Of a DNA stretch of 45,982 bases, positions 7,991 to 17,047 are shown in pieces (the first letter of the stretch is position 1; each line of letters starts with the position of its first letter). The notes beneath the pieces are model-generated. The model saw nothing but the letters and a program-made list of their open reading frames with translations. It ran no database searches and had not been told where the DNA came from. The position numbers and the translations under genes are program-made. The DNA comes from Sphingobacteriaceae bacterium (lineage in GTDB: Bacteria > Bacteroidota > Bacteroidia > Sphingobacteriales > Sphingobacteriaceae), in contig CANKAT010000017.1 in assembly GCA_947479815.1 (NCBI GenBank), positions 1-45,982 of the forward strand, in the 5' to 3' direction.

Positions 7991-9673
7991 TTAATTCCCA
8001 GAACCATAAGCTGGTGCTTTCTTATCAAACCAGATTCTTTCGGAATTAAGTTTACTAATGGTAAAATCATTAGGAGAAAAGCCCTGATCTGTCATGGCAG
8101 CACCCCAGTTTGTTCTGTTAACTTGACCAGGATCAAGTGTCCACCATCTTCTTGGTAGCACATCAGTTATTACTTCACGAGCAAGCAAAGTAGAATTGAA
8201 TTTTGGATAACCTGTCCTGCGAGCTAATGTAAAGGCCTCGTTAGGTTCACGATAAAAATTCAAAAGCTGCTGAATATAGATCTTCTCCAGATCGTTACTC
8301 CCATTCAATGTTACTTTTGTACTGGCCAGTTGTGCATCAACCAGGGCATCAATATTTGTATATGATGTTGAACCAGCTGCAACGGCAATCTCATTCATAG
8401 ATTTTGCTGAAGCACGAACACCTTTATTATACCATTCGGCGGCAGTTCCCTTAGTGTTAACTCCAGAACCATACCCCTTTTGAATAAATTCTGCTATCTG
8501 CAAACAAACCTCAGCATATGAAAACATAACATCTATTACTGTACCGCTTCCACCATTAACAGTTGGAGCAAAGAATTTACGATTAACAGTTGAGATCAAT
8601 TGATATCTGTTTGGACCACCTCCGTTAAATGGATTTACGAAATAGGTGCTAACAGAAGGATTAGACTGAAAATCAGCTGGTCCACCCTGATACATAATCT
8701 TAGTATCATCTGGATTTATCCAGGCTGGCAAAGTCTTGCTATACTTTACCAGAGAATCTTTATAATTTCCTTGCAAAGAATTTTTATCATAATAAATACC
8801 AAGACGAGGATCACTGGATGACTTCAGAAACTCTATTGCAGTTCCAACTGCAAAATGACGACTATAAATATCAATATTGTAGCCATCAACCCCAAAAGGA
8901 TAATAAGCTGAATTTTTATGTGCAAGCTGATCAGTAGTTGAACTGAAAGGACCTGTTGCATCTGCCATAACCTCCTTAAATATTTGAGTTGTCTTAGTAG
9001 CATCTTGATTCTGATACCTGGCAGCAATTCTTAATTTCAGAGAATTAGCAAGTTTGATCCATTTTGTAACGTCTCCTGCAAAAAAAGCGTCATTATTTCC
9101 TAATGAAATCTGATTGCCAGAGTTCTTTTGAAGTATAATAATTGCATCAGTTAATTCTTTTAACCAAACGGTATATAAGGATTCCTGACTGTCATATTTA
9201 GGACTATATTTAGCTTCATCTCTACCTTTATTAGCTTCGGTATAAGGCATTGAGCCATTCATATCGCTAACTTTTAAAGCCATCATTACTTGAGGGATAT
9301 AAGTAATGGCATTTATTTGCTCGTACTTTTCTTTATCTGCTTTTAGTGCAATTAGCCTTCTAATCTCCACTAAATTTGGGAGAACACTTGAATAAAAAAG
9401 ATTATACCTTCCATTTACTCCGGTAGTAGCTACAGCATAACTTTGACCGGTTACTAATTGACATGCCGACAAAAAATGTGTAAATCCCTCATTCCAATAT
9501 TCCCCACCGCGTGAAGTTTGCATTGGAACCAATGATGAGGTAAAGAGTAACCTTACATCTACATCGGTAACAACATTAGGATTAACATTCACGGTTTCAA
9601 AATCTTTCGTACAAGAGCTTGTAAACAAGGTTGTTAATGCTGTTATTATGATATATATATATTTTCTTTTCAT
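7991..9673 (-). CDS. SusD/RagB family nutrient-binding outer-membrane lipoprotein
   Basis: This 560-residue protein has a lipoprotein signal peptide with the lipobox cysteine at C21 (LFTSSC), so the mature protein is anchored to the outer membrane facing outwards. The sequence right after the cysteine (KDFETVNVNPN) and the overall length fit the SusD-like group 2 family. It caps the SusC channel and binds the substrate before import. It lies 41 bp downstream of its partner susC and shares its transcript. The ligand cannot be read from sequence. Confidence 0.92.
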   Translation of the reverse strand: MKRKYIYIIITALTTLFTSSCTKDFETVNVNPNVVTDVDVRLLFTSSLVPMQTSRGGEYWNEGFTHFLSACQLVTGQSYAVATTGVNGRYNLFYSSVLPNLVEIRRLIALKADKEKYEQINAITYIPQVMMALKVSDMNGSMPYTEANKGRDEAKYSPKYDSQESLYTVWLKELTDAIIILQKNSGNQISLGNNDAFFAGDVTKWIKLANSLKLRIAARYQNQDATKTTQIFKEVMADATGPFSSTTDQLAHKNSAYYPFGVDGYNIDIYSRHFAVGTAIEFLKSSSDPRLGIYYDKNSLQGNYKDSLVKYSKTLPAWINPDDTKIMYQGGPADFQSNPSVSTYFVNPFNGGGPNRYQLISTVNRKFFAPTVNGGSGTVIDVMFSYAEVCLQIAEFIQKGYGSGVNTKGTAAEWYNKGVRASAKSMNEIAVAAGSTSYTNIDALVDAQLASTKVTLNGSNDLEKIYIQQLLNFYREPNEAFTLARRTGYPKFNSTLLAREVITDVLPRRWWTLDPGQVNRTNWGAAMTDQGFSPNDFTISKLNSERIWFDKKAPAYGSGN

Positions 9674-9714
9674 TTCTATTTTTTTAAAATGTTTATTAAT
9701 ACCAATAAAGATTA

Positions 9715-12700
9715 TTAGAAACGGACCTTTACTGAACCGCCAATTGACCGAATCATTGGTAGAAAGCCTTCTTCACCTACTGCTGAAGTTAAATTGGAGT
9801 TTAATGATGCAGGATTAAAATCATAAGGCAAAGAATTGTATAAATACCCAAGATCTCTACCTATAATACTTACAGCAATTCCATTAACCTTTAGCTTGGT
9901 TGCAATACTCTTTGGAAGGGTGTATGATATTGCCACCTGACGAAGTGCAAGCCAGGTACTTTCACGAATCCAAAAATCAGTCACACCGGTTGAAGATGAT
10001 GCATAACGATAATAGAATTGCGGTGCATGTGTTGGCTCAACTAATCCAGCTGCATAAGCTTCTTTAAAAGTCATACCACCCACATCGGCAGCAGTACCAT
10101 TAGCCTGTGTAACCTTCTGACCTATAGGAAATACCCCATCAATGATCATACCGTCGTCATAAGTAATACCATCATATTTACTAGTCCAGGTAATTCCACC
10201 ATGTTCAGCATCTCTTCCAAATAAGGTATTGGGAAGAACTCCAGTATGCGTTCCTGATCTTAAAGACGACAAGGCCATGTCTCCTCCAACTTTTGCATCA
10301 AACAACACATTCATAGACCACTGCTTATATCTAAAATCATTGGAAAATCCAGCTCTGAAATTAGCATTTATATCACCGATATCATTGTACTTATTACTTC
10401 TTTGAGGGAAGGCCGCACGTGCATCATTCCTCCAGGCAAGTACAGTCATTCCAGTTTTGGGATCAGCAGCATTTGTAGGATTAGTATACTTTAAAGACTG
10501 ATTTATAGAACGGATTGTACCATAAGATTTTCCAACTACAGCCCATGAACTTGCGTCAAAAGCCGTTCCTCCAAGGAAGTAATCTGTTCTGCCTTCTGCC
10601 AGAGAAACGATCAAATTTTTATTCTTAGAGAATGTTAACCTAGAATTCCAAACAAAGTTTTTTGTTTTTACAGCAGTTCCATCCAAGGAGATTTCAACAC
10701 CTCTGTTCTGTATATTACCAGCATTGATCTTAACTCCAGAAACTCCAGACTCAATAGGCGTTGAAATGTCAACAATCTGATCATAGGTATTATCTTGATA
10801 AAGAGTAACATCAAAACCTACACGGTTTTTCAGGAAACGCATTTCCATTCCAATTTCCTTTGAAATCTTTCTTTCAGGTTTCAAATTAGGTGTTAAAGTA
10901 CTATTTGAACTGAATCCAGCTTGAGTAGGTTGACCAGGAAGTCCGATAACTTTTCCTGCAAATCTATATCCTGGGTTGATCACAAATGGGTCTGTATCTT
11001 TACCCAATGCTGCAATGTTTGAACGTACCTTTGCAAAGGTTATGATGCTGGGAAGTTTGAAGGTTTCAGATGCAATCCACGAAAGACTTGCTGAAGGATA
11101 ATTGTAAAAATTATTCCCGCTTCCATCTTTATAAGTTAAAGCAGAAGACCAGTCACCACGCCATGTTGTAGCCAAATAAATTTGACTTTTATAATCAAAA
11201 TCAGCACTAGCATAAACAGAATTGATTTTTTTATTATAGTTTATACCTCCAGAAACAAGTGGAGAGTTTACTGAGTTAGAAATAAAATAACTACCTGGAA
11301 CCATAAGTCCACCTGATGTATTTCCTTGTGTATAAGAACTAATTGAATTATACATTTCACCACCGGCAAAACCACTAAATCCTAAATTTTTAATTACTTT
11401 GATATTATTGAATGAAAGTATTCCTTTCACAAAACCACTTTCCTTTTTTGATTGATTCAATGTATAAGAACCTCCTTTAAAGTCAGTAAACTGACCTAGA
11501 GCTTTATTCTCATATTTATCATAGTTATTATTTAGATTTCCCTCAACAGTAAAATTGGCCCATTTTGCCAATTTTGCATTTAAAGCAAATCGACCCATCA
11601 AGTTCCTGCTATCCATAGTAGAAACAGTATTATTCATATTAAACCAAAATTCAGACGCCATAACTTTATTGGTTTCGAGCGGATTTGAACCTCTTGGGGC
11701 TCCACCAGATACCTGACTTGTGTACCTTGATTGTTGGTTCCAATACTTCGTATCATAATTACGCGGGAAAATCCAACTATATGCAACGCCCCAGTTATCT
11801 CCTGCAAATGTATCTGTATACGGTGCCCATGCTAGATTCTGAGGATTGGTTTGATCACTTGAAGTATACGCTGCACTTACATCTGAACTTAACCAACTTG
11901 CCAGCTGATGTGTGATCCTCAAGTTAAAATTATCTCTCTTCATCTTATTTGCAACAGAAATTCCCTTCTGATCATCTTGGGTTGCCGAAAATCTGTATGT
12001 TGTTTTATCTCCAGCTCCTGAGAATGCAAAACTAGTAGTCCCTAAAGAACCATTTTGAAAAGCATCAAGATAATTATTAGGTACAGCTTTATATTCTGTC
12101 CAGGTACCATCATAATTACGAACTTTCTGATTTGCAAATCTAGGACCCCAATTTTCATTTTCACGATCAGTTGCTGGGTCTATATAAGGTTCCTTAGTAA
12201 TAGGATTTATTGGAAATACTTTTGTAGTCCACATTTGATTTGGCTGATAGTTAGCATCGCGGGCATCTGTAAAGAATGCACCAACGCTACCTCCTCCATA
12301 ATCATTCTGAAATTCAGGACCTTTATATGGATCATAAACCATGAAGTTTTGAGAAAAATCAACTCCTATTCCATTGGCCTTACTACCTTTTTTTGTAGTA
12401 ATAAGGACAACGCCATTGATTGCTCTTGATCCGTATAATGCAGCAGCAGAAGAACCTTTCAATATCGAAACACTTTCAAAGTTTTCGCTATTTAGATTTG
12501 ACAGGTCATTTGCAAAATCACGACCACCGGCAACAGACTCATTATCAACTATCACTCCATCAATCACAAATATTGGTTGGTTATTCTGACTTAAGGTTGA
12601 ATTTCCCCTAATCACAATTCTTGAATTTCCAAAAGGTCCAGATGCACTCTGATCAATTTGAACTCCCGCAACTTTTCCCATCAACGAATTGACCGGATTT

Positions 12701-13428
12701 AACTGCTGAGTAGCTGCAAGGTCACTTCCTTTAACTTCAGTAACAGAGAATCCTAAACTCTTTTTCTCTTTTGTCATACCTAAGGCTGTAACAACCACTT
12801 CATTTAATGCAGTGTTTGCAGCAACAAGCTGTACATTTACTATACTTCGTCCATTAGTTGCAACTTCCTGAGAAACATATCCTATGTAAGTAAATACAAG
12901 AGTACTTGCATCATCAGGAACATTAATTGAGTATTTACCATTTAAATCTGTGGTAACACCTACGCTTGTACTTTTTAATTTAATACTTACTCCAGGCAGT
13001 GTTTCACCTTTAGAATCGGTAACTATTCCACTAACTTTAATGTCTTTAACTTCGCTGTTTTGTGGAGAAATTACCACCAATCCATTATCCAGAACACGGA
13101 ATCCAAGTTTGGTATCCTCTAATATCATACCCAAAACATCCATTACCGGAGTGTCTTTAACCGTAAGGGTAATTGATTTATCTACAGGGAGATTTTGTTC
13201 GCTATATAGCAGGCGAATATTGCCTTTTTGCTCAATAATGGAAAGCGCCTTCTTAAATTTCACATTTTGGAAATTCAGGTCGACTTTTAAGTTCTGTGAA
13301 TAACTGTTTGCTGATACTTCTAGGACAAGTAAAAATGTTAATGAGATTGTCCAGTTTAGCATTAATAAGAGTTTATTGATTGAGAATCCGGGTAACAGAA
13401 CTTTATTGTATAGTTCTCTTTTTTTCAT
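9715..13428 (-). CDS. SusC/RagA family TonB-linked outer-membrane transporter with STN domain
   Basis: This 1237-residue protein has a signal peptide (about residues 20-44), an STN (secretin/TonB N-terminal) domain at about 47-122, a CarboxypepD_reg-like domain at about 130-215 (VSGIVTDSKGETLPGVS), a TonB plug at about 222-345 with the SusC hallmark of a VIDGV segment, and a beta barrel ending in the aromatic KVRF. The STN domain marks SusC proteins that signal through an anti-sigma factor; a FecR protein and an ECF sigma factor are encoded directly upstream. It therefore both imports substrate and signals its presence to switch on its own locus. The substrate is unknown. Confidence 0.95.
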   Translation of the reverse strand: MKKRELYNKVLLPGFSINKLLLMLNWTISLTFLLVLEVSANSYSQNLKVDLNFQNVKFKKALSIIEQKGNIRLLYSEQNLPVDKSITLTVKDTPVMDVLGMILEDTKLGFRVLDNGLVVISPQNSEVKDIKVSGIVTDSKGETLPGVSIKLKSTSVGVTTDLNGKYSINVPDDASTLVFTYIGYVSQEVATNGRSIVNVQLVAANTALNEVVVTALGMTKEKKSLGFSVTEVKGSDLAATQQLNPVNSLMGKVAGVQIDQSASGPFGNSRIVIRGNSTLSQNNQPIFVIDGVIVDNESVAGGRDFANDLSNLNSENFESVSILKGSSAAALYGSRAINGVVLITTKKGSKANGIGVDFSQNFMVYDPYKGPEFQNDYGGGSVGAFFTDARDANYQPNQMWTTKVFPINPITKEPYIDPATDRENENWGPRFANQKVRNYDGTWTEYKAVPNNYLDAFQNGSLGTTSFAFSGAGDKTTYRFSATQDDQKGISVANKMKRDNFNLRITHQLASWLSSDVSAAYTSSDQTNPQNLAWAPYTDTFAGDNWGVAYSWIFPRNYDTKYWNQQSRYTSQVSGGAPRGSNPLETNKVMASEFWFNMNNTVSTMDSRNLMGRFALNAKLAKWANFTVEGNLNNNYDKYENKALGQFTDFKGGSYTLNQSKKESGFVKGILSFNNIKVIKNLGFSGFAGGEMYNSISSYTQGNTSGGLMVPGSYFISNSVNSPLVSGGINYNKKINSVYASADFDYKSQIYLATTWRGDWSSALTYKDGSGNNFYNYPSASLSWIASETFKLPSIITFAKVRSNIAALGKDTDPFVINPGYRFAGKVIGLPGQPTQAGFSSNSTLTPNLKPERKISKEIGMEMRFLKNRVGFDVTLYQDNTYDQIVDISTPIESGVSGVKINAGNIQNRGVEISLDGTAVKTKNFVWNSRLTFSKNKNLIVSLAEGRTDYFLGGTAFDASSWAVVGKSYGTIRSINQSLKYTNPTNAADPKTGMTVLAWRNDARAAFPQRSNKYNDIGDINANFRAGFSNDFRYKQWSMNVLFDAKVGGDMALSSLRSGTHTGVLPNTLFGRDAEHGGITWTSKYDGITYDDGMIIDGVFPIGQKVTQANGTAADVGGMTFKEAYAAGLVEPTHAPQFYYRYASSSTGVTDFWIRESTWLALRQVAISYTLPKSIATKLKVNGIAVSIIGRDLGYLYNSLPYDFNPASLNSNLTSAVGEEGFLPMIRSIGGSVKVRF

Positions 13429-13489
13429 ACTTTTGTAAATTACAAGGTTAATAATCTGATTATGTAGTTAGACCTACGATTGGATGATT

Positions 13490-13523
13490 AAAGGCGGGGA
13501 ATGTTAGCGCATTTTTCGCCTTT
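13490..13523 (-). terminator. Hairpin between fecR and susC
   Basis: AAAGGCG at 13490-13496 pairs with CGCCTTT at 13517-13523, with extra inner pairing of AATG and CATT. The hairpin starts six bases beyond the fecR stop codon. It leaves a short TTT run on the minus strand and a six-T run on the plus strand. It probably ends the regulatory transcript, leaving susC to its own promoter in the remaining 60 bases. Confidence 0.55.
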
Positions 13524-13528
13524 TTTGT

Positions 13529-14575
13529 TTAGAAAATTTTTATTTCATTTTCGATTAATTTATAGTGAAAGGATTTTATTAATTGCATGGCTTCTAAGGC
13601 CTGTATAATATTCTCTTTTATAAAAACACCAGTAAAACGATATGATTTTATGGCAGGATCATTTAGAACAATCTTCACATTATACCAGCGTTCTAATTTT
13701 GGCATTAGCTCTTCAAAAGATTCGTTTTCAAAAACTAATTTATTTTCTGTCCATGCTATTTCTTCAATGTATTCCTGATCTCCCAATTTTACAGGAGAGA
13801 TATTGTCTATCATCAGCACTGAGCTTGCACCCTTTTTTAACTTATTATTAATATTATTAACCAATGCAAGTTTTTCTGATGGCTTTAGAAGAAATTTCTG
13901 ATCAGAACGATCATTAATAGTTAATTCAATAGATCCTTTGATAAGTGTGGTTTCCGACTCCTTATCACCTGGATAATCTCTAACATTAAACTCAGTACCC
14001 AATACTTTGATCGCAACCTTATTGGTCTTTACAATAAATGGACGCTTCTTATCATGTGCAACTTTAAAAAAAGCCTCTCCTATTAATATCACGTCACGCT
14101 GATCATGACTTTGCATATCCAGATCATAAGAAAGCTTGCTATCACTATTTAACCTTACATAAGTACCGTCTGGAAGTTTAATTTCCTTCCTTATACCTTT
14201 AGCGGCATAAATATCTACACGTACTTCTTTAGTTGTGGAATGATAATATTCAGAAAAATAAAGGCTGGTTGAAAATATGATAAATGTGATAATGGAGATA
14301 ACAAGTACGTGATTTTTTAAATAGCTATAGAGTACTTTTTCTTTAATTTCAAAATCAAGATCATCCTGCTTGCTTAGTTTATGCTTATCAAAAGCCTCAT
14401 CAAGGTCATTTTGACTACCTTCTTGACCCAAATCCCATACTTGATCTAATAAAGCCTCGTAATATACTGCATCAGGGTATTTTGTCAATAAATATGACAA
14501 TTCACCAAGCTCATCCGGCGTAGCTTCCCCAGCAATTTTCCGGGTTAATAATTCAACTATGCGATTTTCATGCAT
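13529..14575 (-). CDS. FecR family anti-sigma factor
   Basis: This 348-residue inner-membrane protein has a cytoplasmic N-terminal segment (1-87) that should bind the sigma factor, one membrane helix at about 88-107 (HVLVISIITFIIF), and a periplasmic FecR domain with the motif LPDGTYVRLNSDSKLSYD near 134-151. The C-terminal part (FENESFEELMPKLERWYNV) is the conserved STN-like end domain that contacts the transporter. It is encoded between the sigma factor and susC. By analogy with FecIRA it releases the sigma factor when the SusC STN domain reports substrate. Confidence 0.92.
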   Translation of the reverse strand: MHENRIVELLTRKIAGEATPDELGELSYLLTKYPDAVYYEALLDQVWDLGQEGSQNDLDEAFDKHKLSKQDDLDFEIKEKVLYSYLKNHVLVISIITFIIFSTSLYFSEYYHSTTKEVRVDIYAAKGIRKEIKLPDGTYVRLNSDSKLSYDLDMQSHDQRDVILIGEAFFKVAHDKKRPFIVKTNKVAIKVLGTEFNVRDYPGDKESETTLIKGSIELTINDRSDQKFLLKPSEKLALVNNINNKLKKGASSVLMIDNISPVKLGDQEYIEEIAWTENKLVFENESFEELMPKLERWYNVKIVLNDPAIKSYRFTGVFIKENIIQALEAMQLIKSFHYKLIENEIKIF

Positions 14576-14664
14576 GACAATTCAAACTCATTATATGGGG
14601 CGTTTTATATAAGGACAATAAAAAATGAAAAACTCCCTAGTCGGAATTAACATTTATTTAGAAC

Positions 14665-15234
14665 TTATTTAATTTGGAACTCAGATTTAAAGATCTTAGC
14701 TAATTTTTGAGTGGCTGCTACCAAATGGGCATCAACAGTTTTTACTGAGATAGCGAGGATCTCTGCTATTTCCTTGTAACTTAAATTATTTTCTTTTGCA
14801 AGCTTAAATACAAGCTGACATTTTGGGGGTAATGACTGAATTGCGTTTTCCAGCCTCATTTTCAACTCATTATCTATAATAATCTGTTCAGGACTTGAGC
14901 TATCAAAGAAAAAACTAATGTCAGTATCGTCAAGTGAAGATGTTTTATTTTTGGAATTTTTCTTCAGAACATTAAGTGAGAGGTTTTTTGTAATAACAAG
15001 AGAGTAAACATAGACATTTGTTATTTCAACTAAAGTCTTGCGCTGTTTCCATAAGGTCATCATCATGTCTTGAGCAACCTCTTCTGCTTCTTCATTAGAA
15101 TGCAGTATACAAAATGCAAATTTCTTTGCAGGCAAGAATAAAAGATCAAAAAGTTCCCTATAAGTCTGCTCAGAGCCAAAATGGGCTAGACGCGCAACAA
15201 TATCAGGAAGCTTATTAAATTGCCGTTTCACCAA
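14665..15234 (-). CDS. ECF RNA polymerase sigma factor
   Basis: This 189-residue protein has sigma-70 region 2 at about 25-95 (including AEEVAQDMMMTLWKQR) and region 4 at about 130-182 (LPPKCQLVFKLAKENNLSYKE up to SVKTVDAHL), with no regions 1 or 3, as expected for an ECF sigma factor. It lies 89 bp upstream of the FecR anti-sigma gene and is divergent from the PKD protein gene. Its likely target is the susC promoter of this locus. Confidence 0.93.
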   Translation of the reverse strand: MVKRQFNKLPDIVARLAHFGSEQTYRELFDLLFLPAKKFAFCILHSNEEAEEVAQDMMMTLWKQRKTLVEITNVYVYSLVITKNLSLNVLKKNSKNKTSSLDDTDISFFFDSSSPEQIIIDNELKMRLENAIQSLPPKCQLVFKLAKENNLSYKEIAEILAISVKTVDAHLVAATQKLAKIFKSEFQIK

Positions 15235-15715
15235 AATTTTATTTTGTCTAATTCTAAGTTAGCAGAATTTTTATCAAATCAAAGCTTCTTTTTAACACTA
15301 ATTCGCAGAAGGTGAAAAGTTAAAGGCATACAAAAAGCTCTTTTTAAATATATAAAGTAATATTCTCAATAAAAATTCTTGGTGTTACATCTGAAATACT
15401 TTAAATTCCTAAGCTAAATTGACCTTCCGAAAATATGGAAGATCAAGTAAATAAAATACCTATAACTAAAACACATTTACATTGGTTCTAATTGAAAAAT
15501 TCATACTTTTTTAGTCAAATAATGCCTCCAAAATCAATCCTAATTTTATCAAAATATTCAGATGTGCCTTTTGGTCTTCAGCGAAGATTGGCCAGCGGTT
15601 TTACGGGCCGATTTATACATAAATTGATTTAGAGCTTTTTAAAAAACAAAGTGTAATTTTCCGAACAAGAACTGTAAAGCAAATACTATCAAAACGAAGA
15701 TTAAATCTATAGCAT
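15235..15715. other. Divergent intergenic region
   Basis: This region of about 480 bases separates the minus-strand sigma gene from the plus-strand PKD gene. It holds a candidate sigma gene promoter (15254-15283), a small hairpin formed by GACCTTCC and GGAAGATC at 15421-15444, and otherwise AT-rich sequence with no recognisable gene or RNA. Confidence 0.55.
15254..15283 (-). promoter_or_regulatory. Candidate Bacteroidota-type promoter for the ECF sigma gene
   Basis: On the minus strand TTTG (15280-15283) is followed after 18 bases by TAACTTAG (15254-15261). The Bacteroidota housekeeping pattern is TTTG, about 19 bases, then TAnnTTTG, so the -7 box has one mismatch. It would start transcription a few bases upstream of the ATG at 15234. 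Confidence 0.4.
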
Positions 15716-16882
15716 ATGAAAAATAAAATCGTCTTGAACTTCCAGATAAATAAAATAGCTTGGTTAATTATCCTTTTACTTTTAACAGGAAATATATTGG
15801 ATACGAATGGCCAGCCTACCCCAACCTACAACACGGCAAGAAACGGCAAAATATTCCAAATCTTTCAATTTCCCAGAAATCAAATGCCACGAATCGACGG
15901 CGATAAAAGTGATTGGGACATGGTGCCTAAAAACTATACGTATGGAACAAATCTTTTAAACGATACTGAAGATGGTATAGGCACCAACATCGATCCAAAA
16001 GATCTCGACGTAAAAGTGAAAATCGGCTGGGTAAAAGACTTGAATCGTATCTATTTTCTTTACGAGGCCTATGATAATTTTTGGGATTTTGAACGTTTCA
16101 ATCCCGAAGGTTATTTGAACGATATTTTTGAATTGGTTGTGGACGGTGATTTGTCTGGTGGTCCATTTATTCAAAATCCCTCATTAGATCCTGCCAAACT
16201 AAAATGGCAACCTCAAAGCCCTTCCTATATCGAAAACCACTTTAACTTTAGCGGGGTGCATGCACAGAATTACCACATTTTCACACCCCCTGTAAACAAT
16301 GCATGGGTATTGGTATGGGGTAACCAATCTTGGATTTCTGAGTTTCCGCATGCAAACCAGGCCTATTCTTACAATTTTAAACATGGCGAAAGCGGAACTT
16401 TGATTTTGGAAGGATGGATTACTCCATATGACTATGCTCCGTACGAAGGGCCGCAAAGGGCCATAGAATCTGAACTAAAGGAAAATAAGGTTATCGGCCT
16501 TTCATGGTCAATATTAGATTTTGATGGGGGTAAAAGAGAAGGCCATGTCAATCTCTCCCATAATGTTAAAATGGTTAGTAATGCCTCCTATCTTTGTGCA
16601 TTTCAATTAATGCCTTTAGAAAAAGAATTTTTGGAGCCCATTAAGGCAGCATGGACGTTCAAAGTTATCGACGAGGAAAAAGGAATGATAGCCTTCAAAG
16701 ATGAATCCATTGGATCGATAGAAAAATGGAGATGGGATTTTGGCAATGGTGAAACCTCAACAGAACAAAATCCGATTCATTCTTTTAAACAAAAAGGGGT
16801 ACGCAATGTGATTACCTTAGAGGTTGAAGGCCCCAAAGGTAGCTCTAAACGTACCCGGTATTGGGAAGTGATAATACGGTAG
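15716..16882 (+). CDS. Secreted protein with CBM9-like and PKD domains
   Basis: This 388-residue protein has a signal peptide (about residues 1-33, ending NGQ). Residues about 55-290 resemble a family 9 carbohydrate-binding/DOMON-like beta sandwich: it opens with PRIDGDKSDWD and continues through KIGWVKDLNRIYFLYEAYD. The C-terminal 80 residues form a PKD domain (WRWDFGNGETSTEQNP). Such proteins are usually secreted and bind polysaccharide, but no catalytic domain is visible. It stands alone on the plus strand between two minus-strand blocks, so no operon supports a function. Confidence 0.75.
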   Translation: MKNKIVLNFQINKIAWLIILLLLTGNILDTNGQPTPTYNTARNGKIFQIFQFPRNQMPRIDGDKSDWDMVPKNYTYGTNLLNDTEDGIGTNIDPKDLDVKVKIGWVKDLNRIYFLYEAYDNFWDFERFNPEGYLNDIFELVVDGDLSGGPFIQNPSLDPAKLKWQPQSPSYIENHFNFSGVHAQNYHIFTPPVNNAWVLVWGNQSWISEFPHANQAYSYNFKHGESGTLILEGWITPYDYAPYEGPQRAIESELKENKVIGLSWSILDFDGGKREGHVNLSHNVKMVSNASYLCAFQLMPLEKEFLEPIKAAWTFKVIDEEKGMIAFKDESIGSIEKWRWDFGNGETSTEQNPIHSFKQKGVRNVITLEVEGPKGSSKRTRYWEVIIR

Positions 16883-17000
16883 GGCTATAAGTTATTAGTT
16901 TGTTGGTTTTTGCAAAGGCCATAGTGATTTTTTATAGATTCATTCTAATTATAGCATGTAGATGAATTAAAAATCTTGCGCTTTTACCTAAATCTCTCAA

Positions 17001-17047
17001 ATTTTTATGCCTATATGTGTAACCCTATGTTAGGACAAGGCTGTTAC
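17001..17047 (-). repeat. 47-bp direct repeat, copy A (possible insertion-sequence end)
   Basis: This copy matches 19464-19510 at about 40 of 47 positions without gaps, in the same orientation. On the minus strand it opens with GTAACAGCCTTGTCCTAACA. The TAA stop codon of the beta-helix gene lies inside the repeat. No transposase remnant is visible next to this copy, unlike copy B. Confidence 0.65.

Noticed and set aside
12055-12429. 124-codon open frame on the plus strand inside the first susC
   Set aside because: It is antisense to a well-supported transporter gene and its translation shows no domain or signal.
13429-13489. Specific ECF promoter motif shared by the two susC genes
   Set aside because: I compared the upstream regions of both susC genes by eye and found no convincing common -35/-10 pair; the sigma factors probably have different targets.
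15421-15444. Small hairpin considered as a terminator or RNA element
   Set aside because: The stem is only eight bases with a mismatch, has no T run, and lies between divergent genes where no transcript is expected to end.
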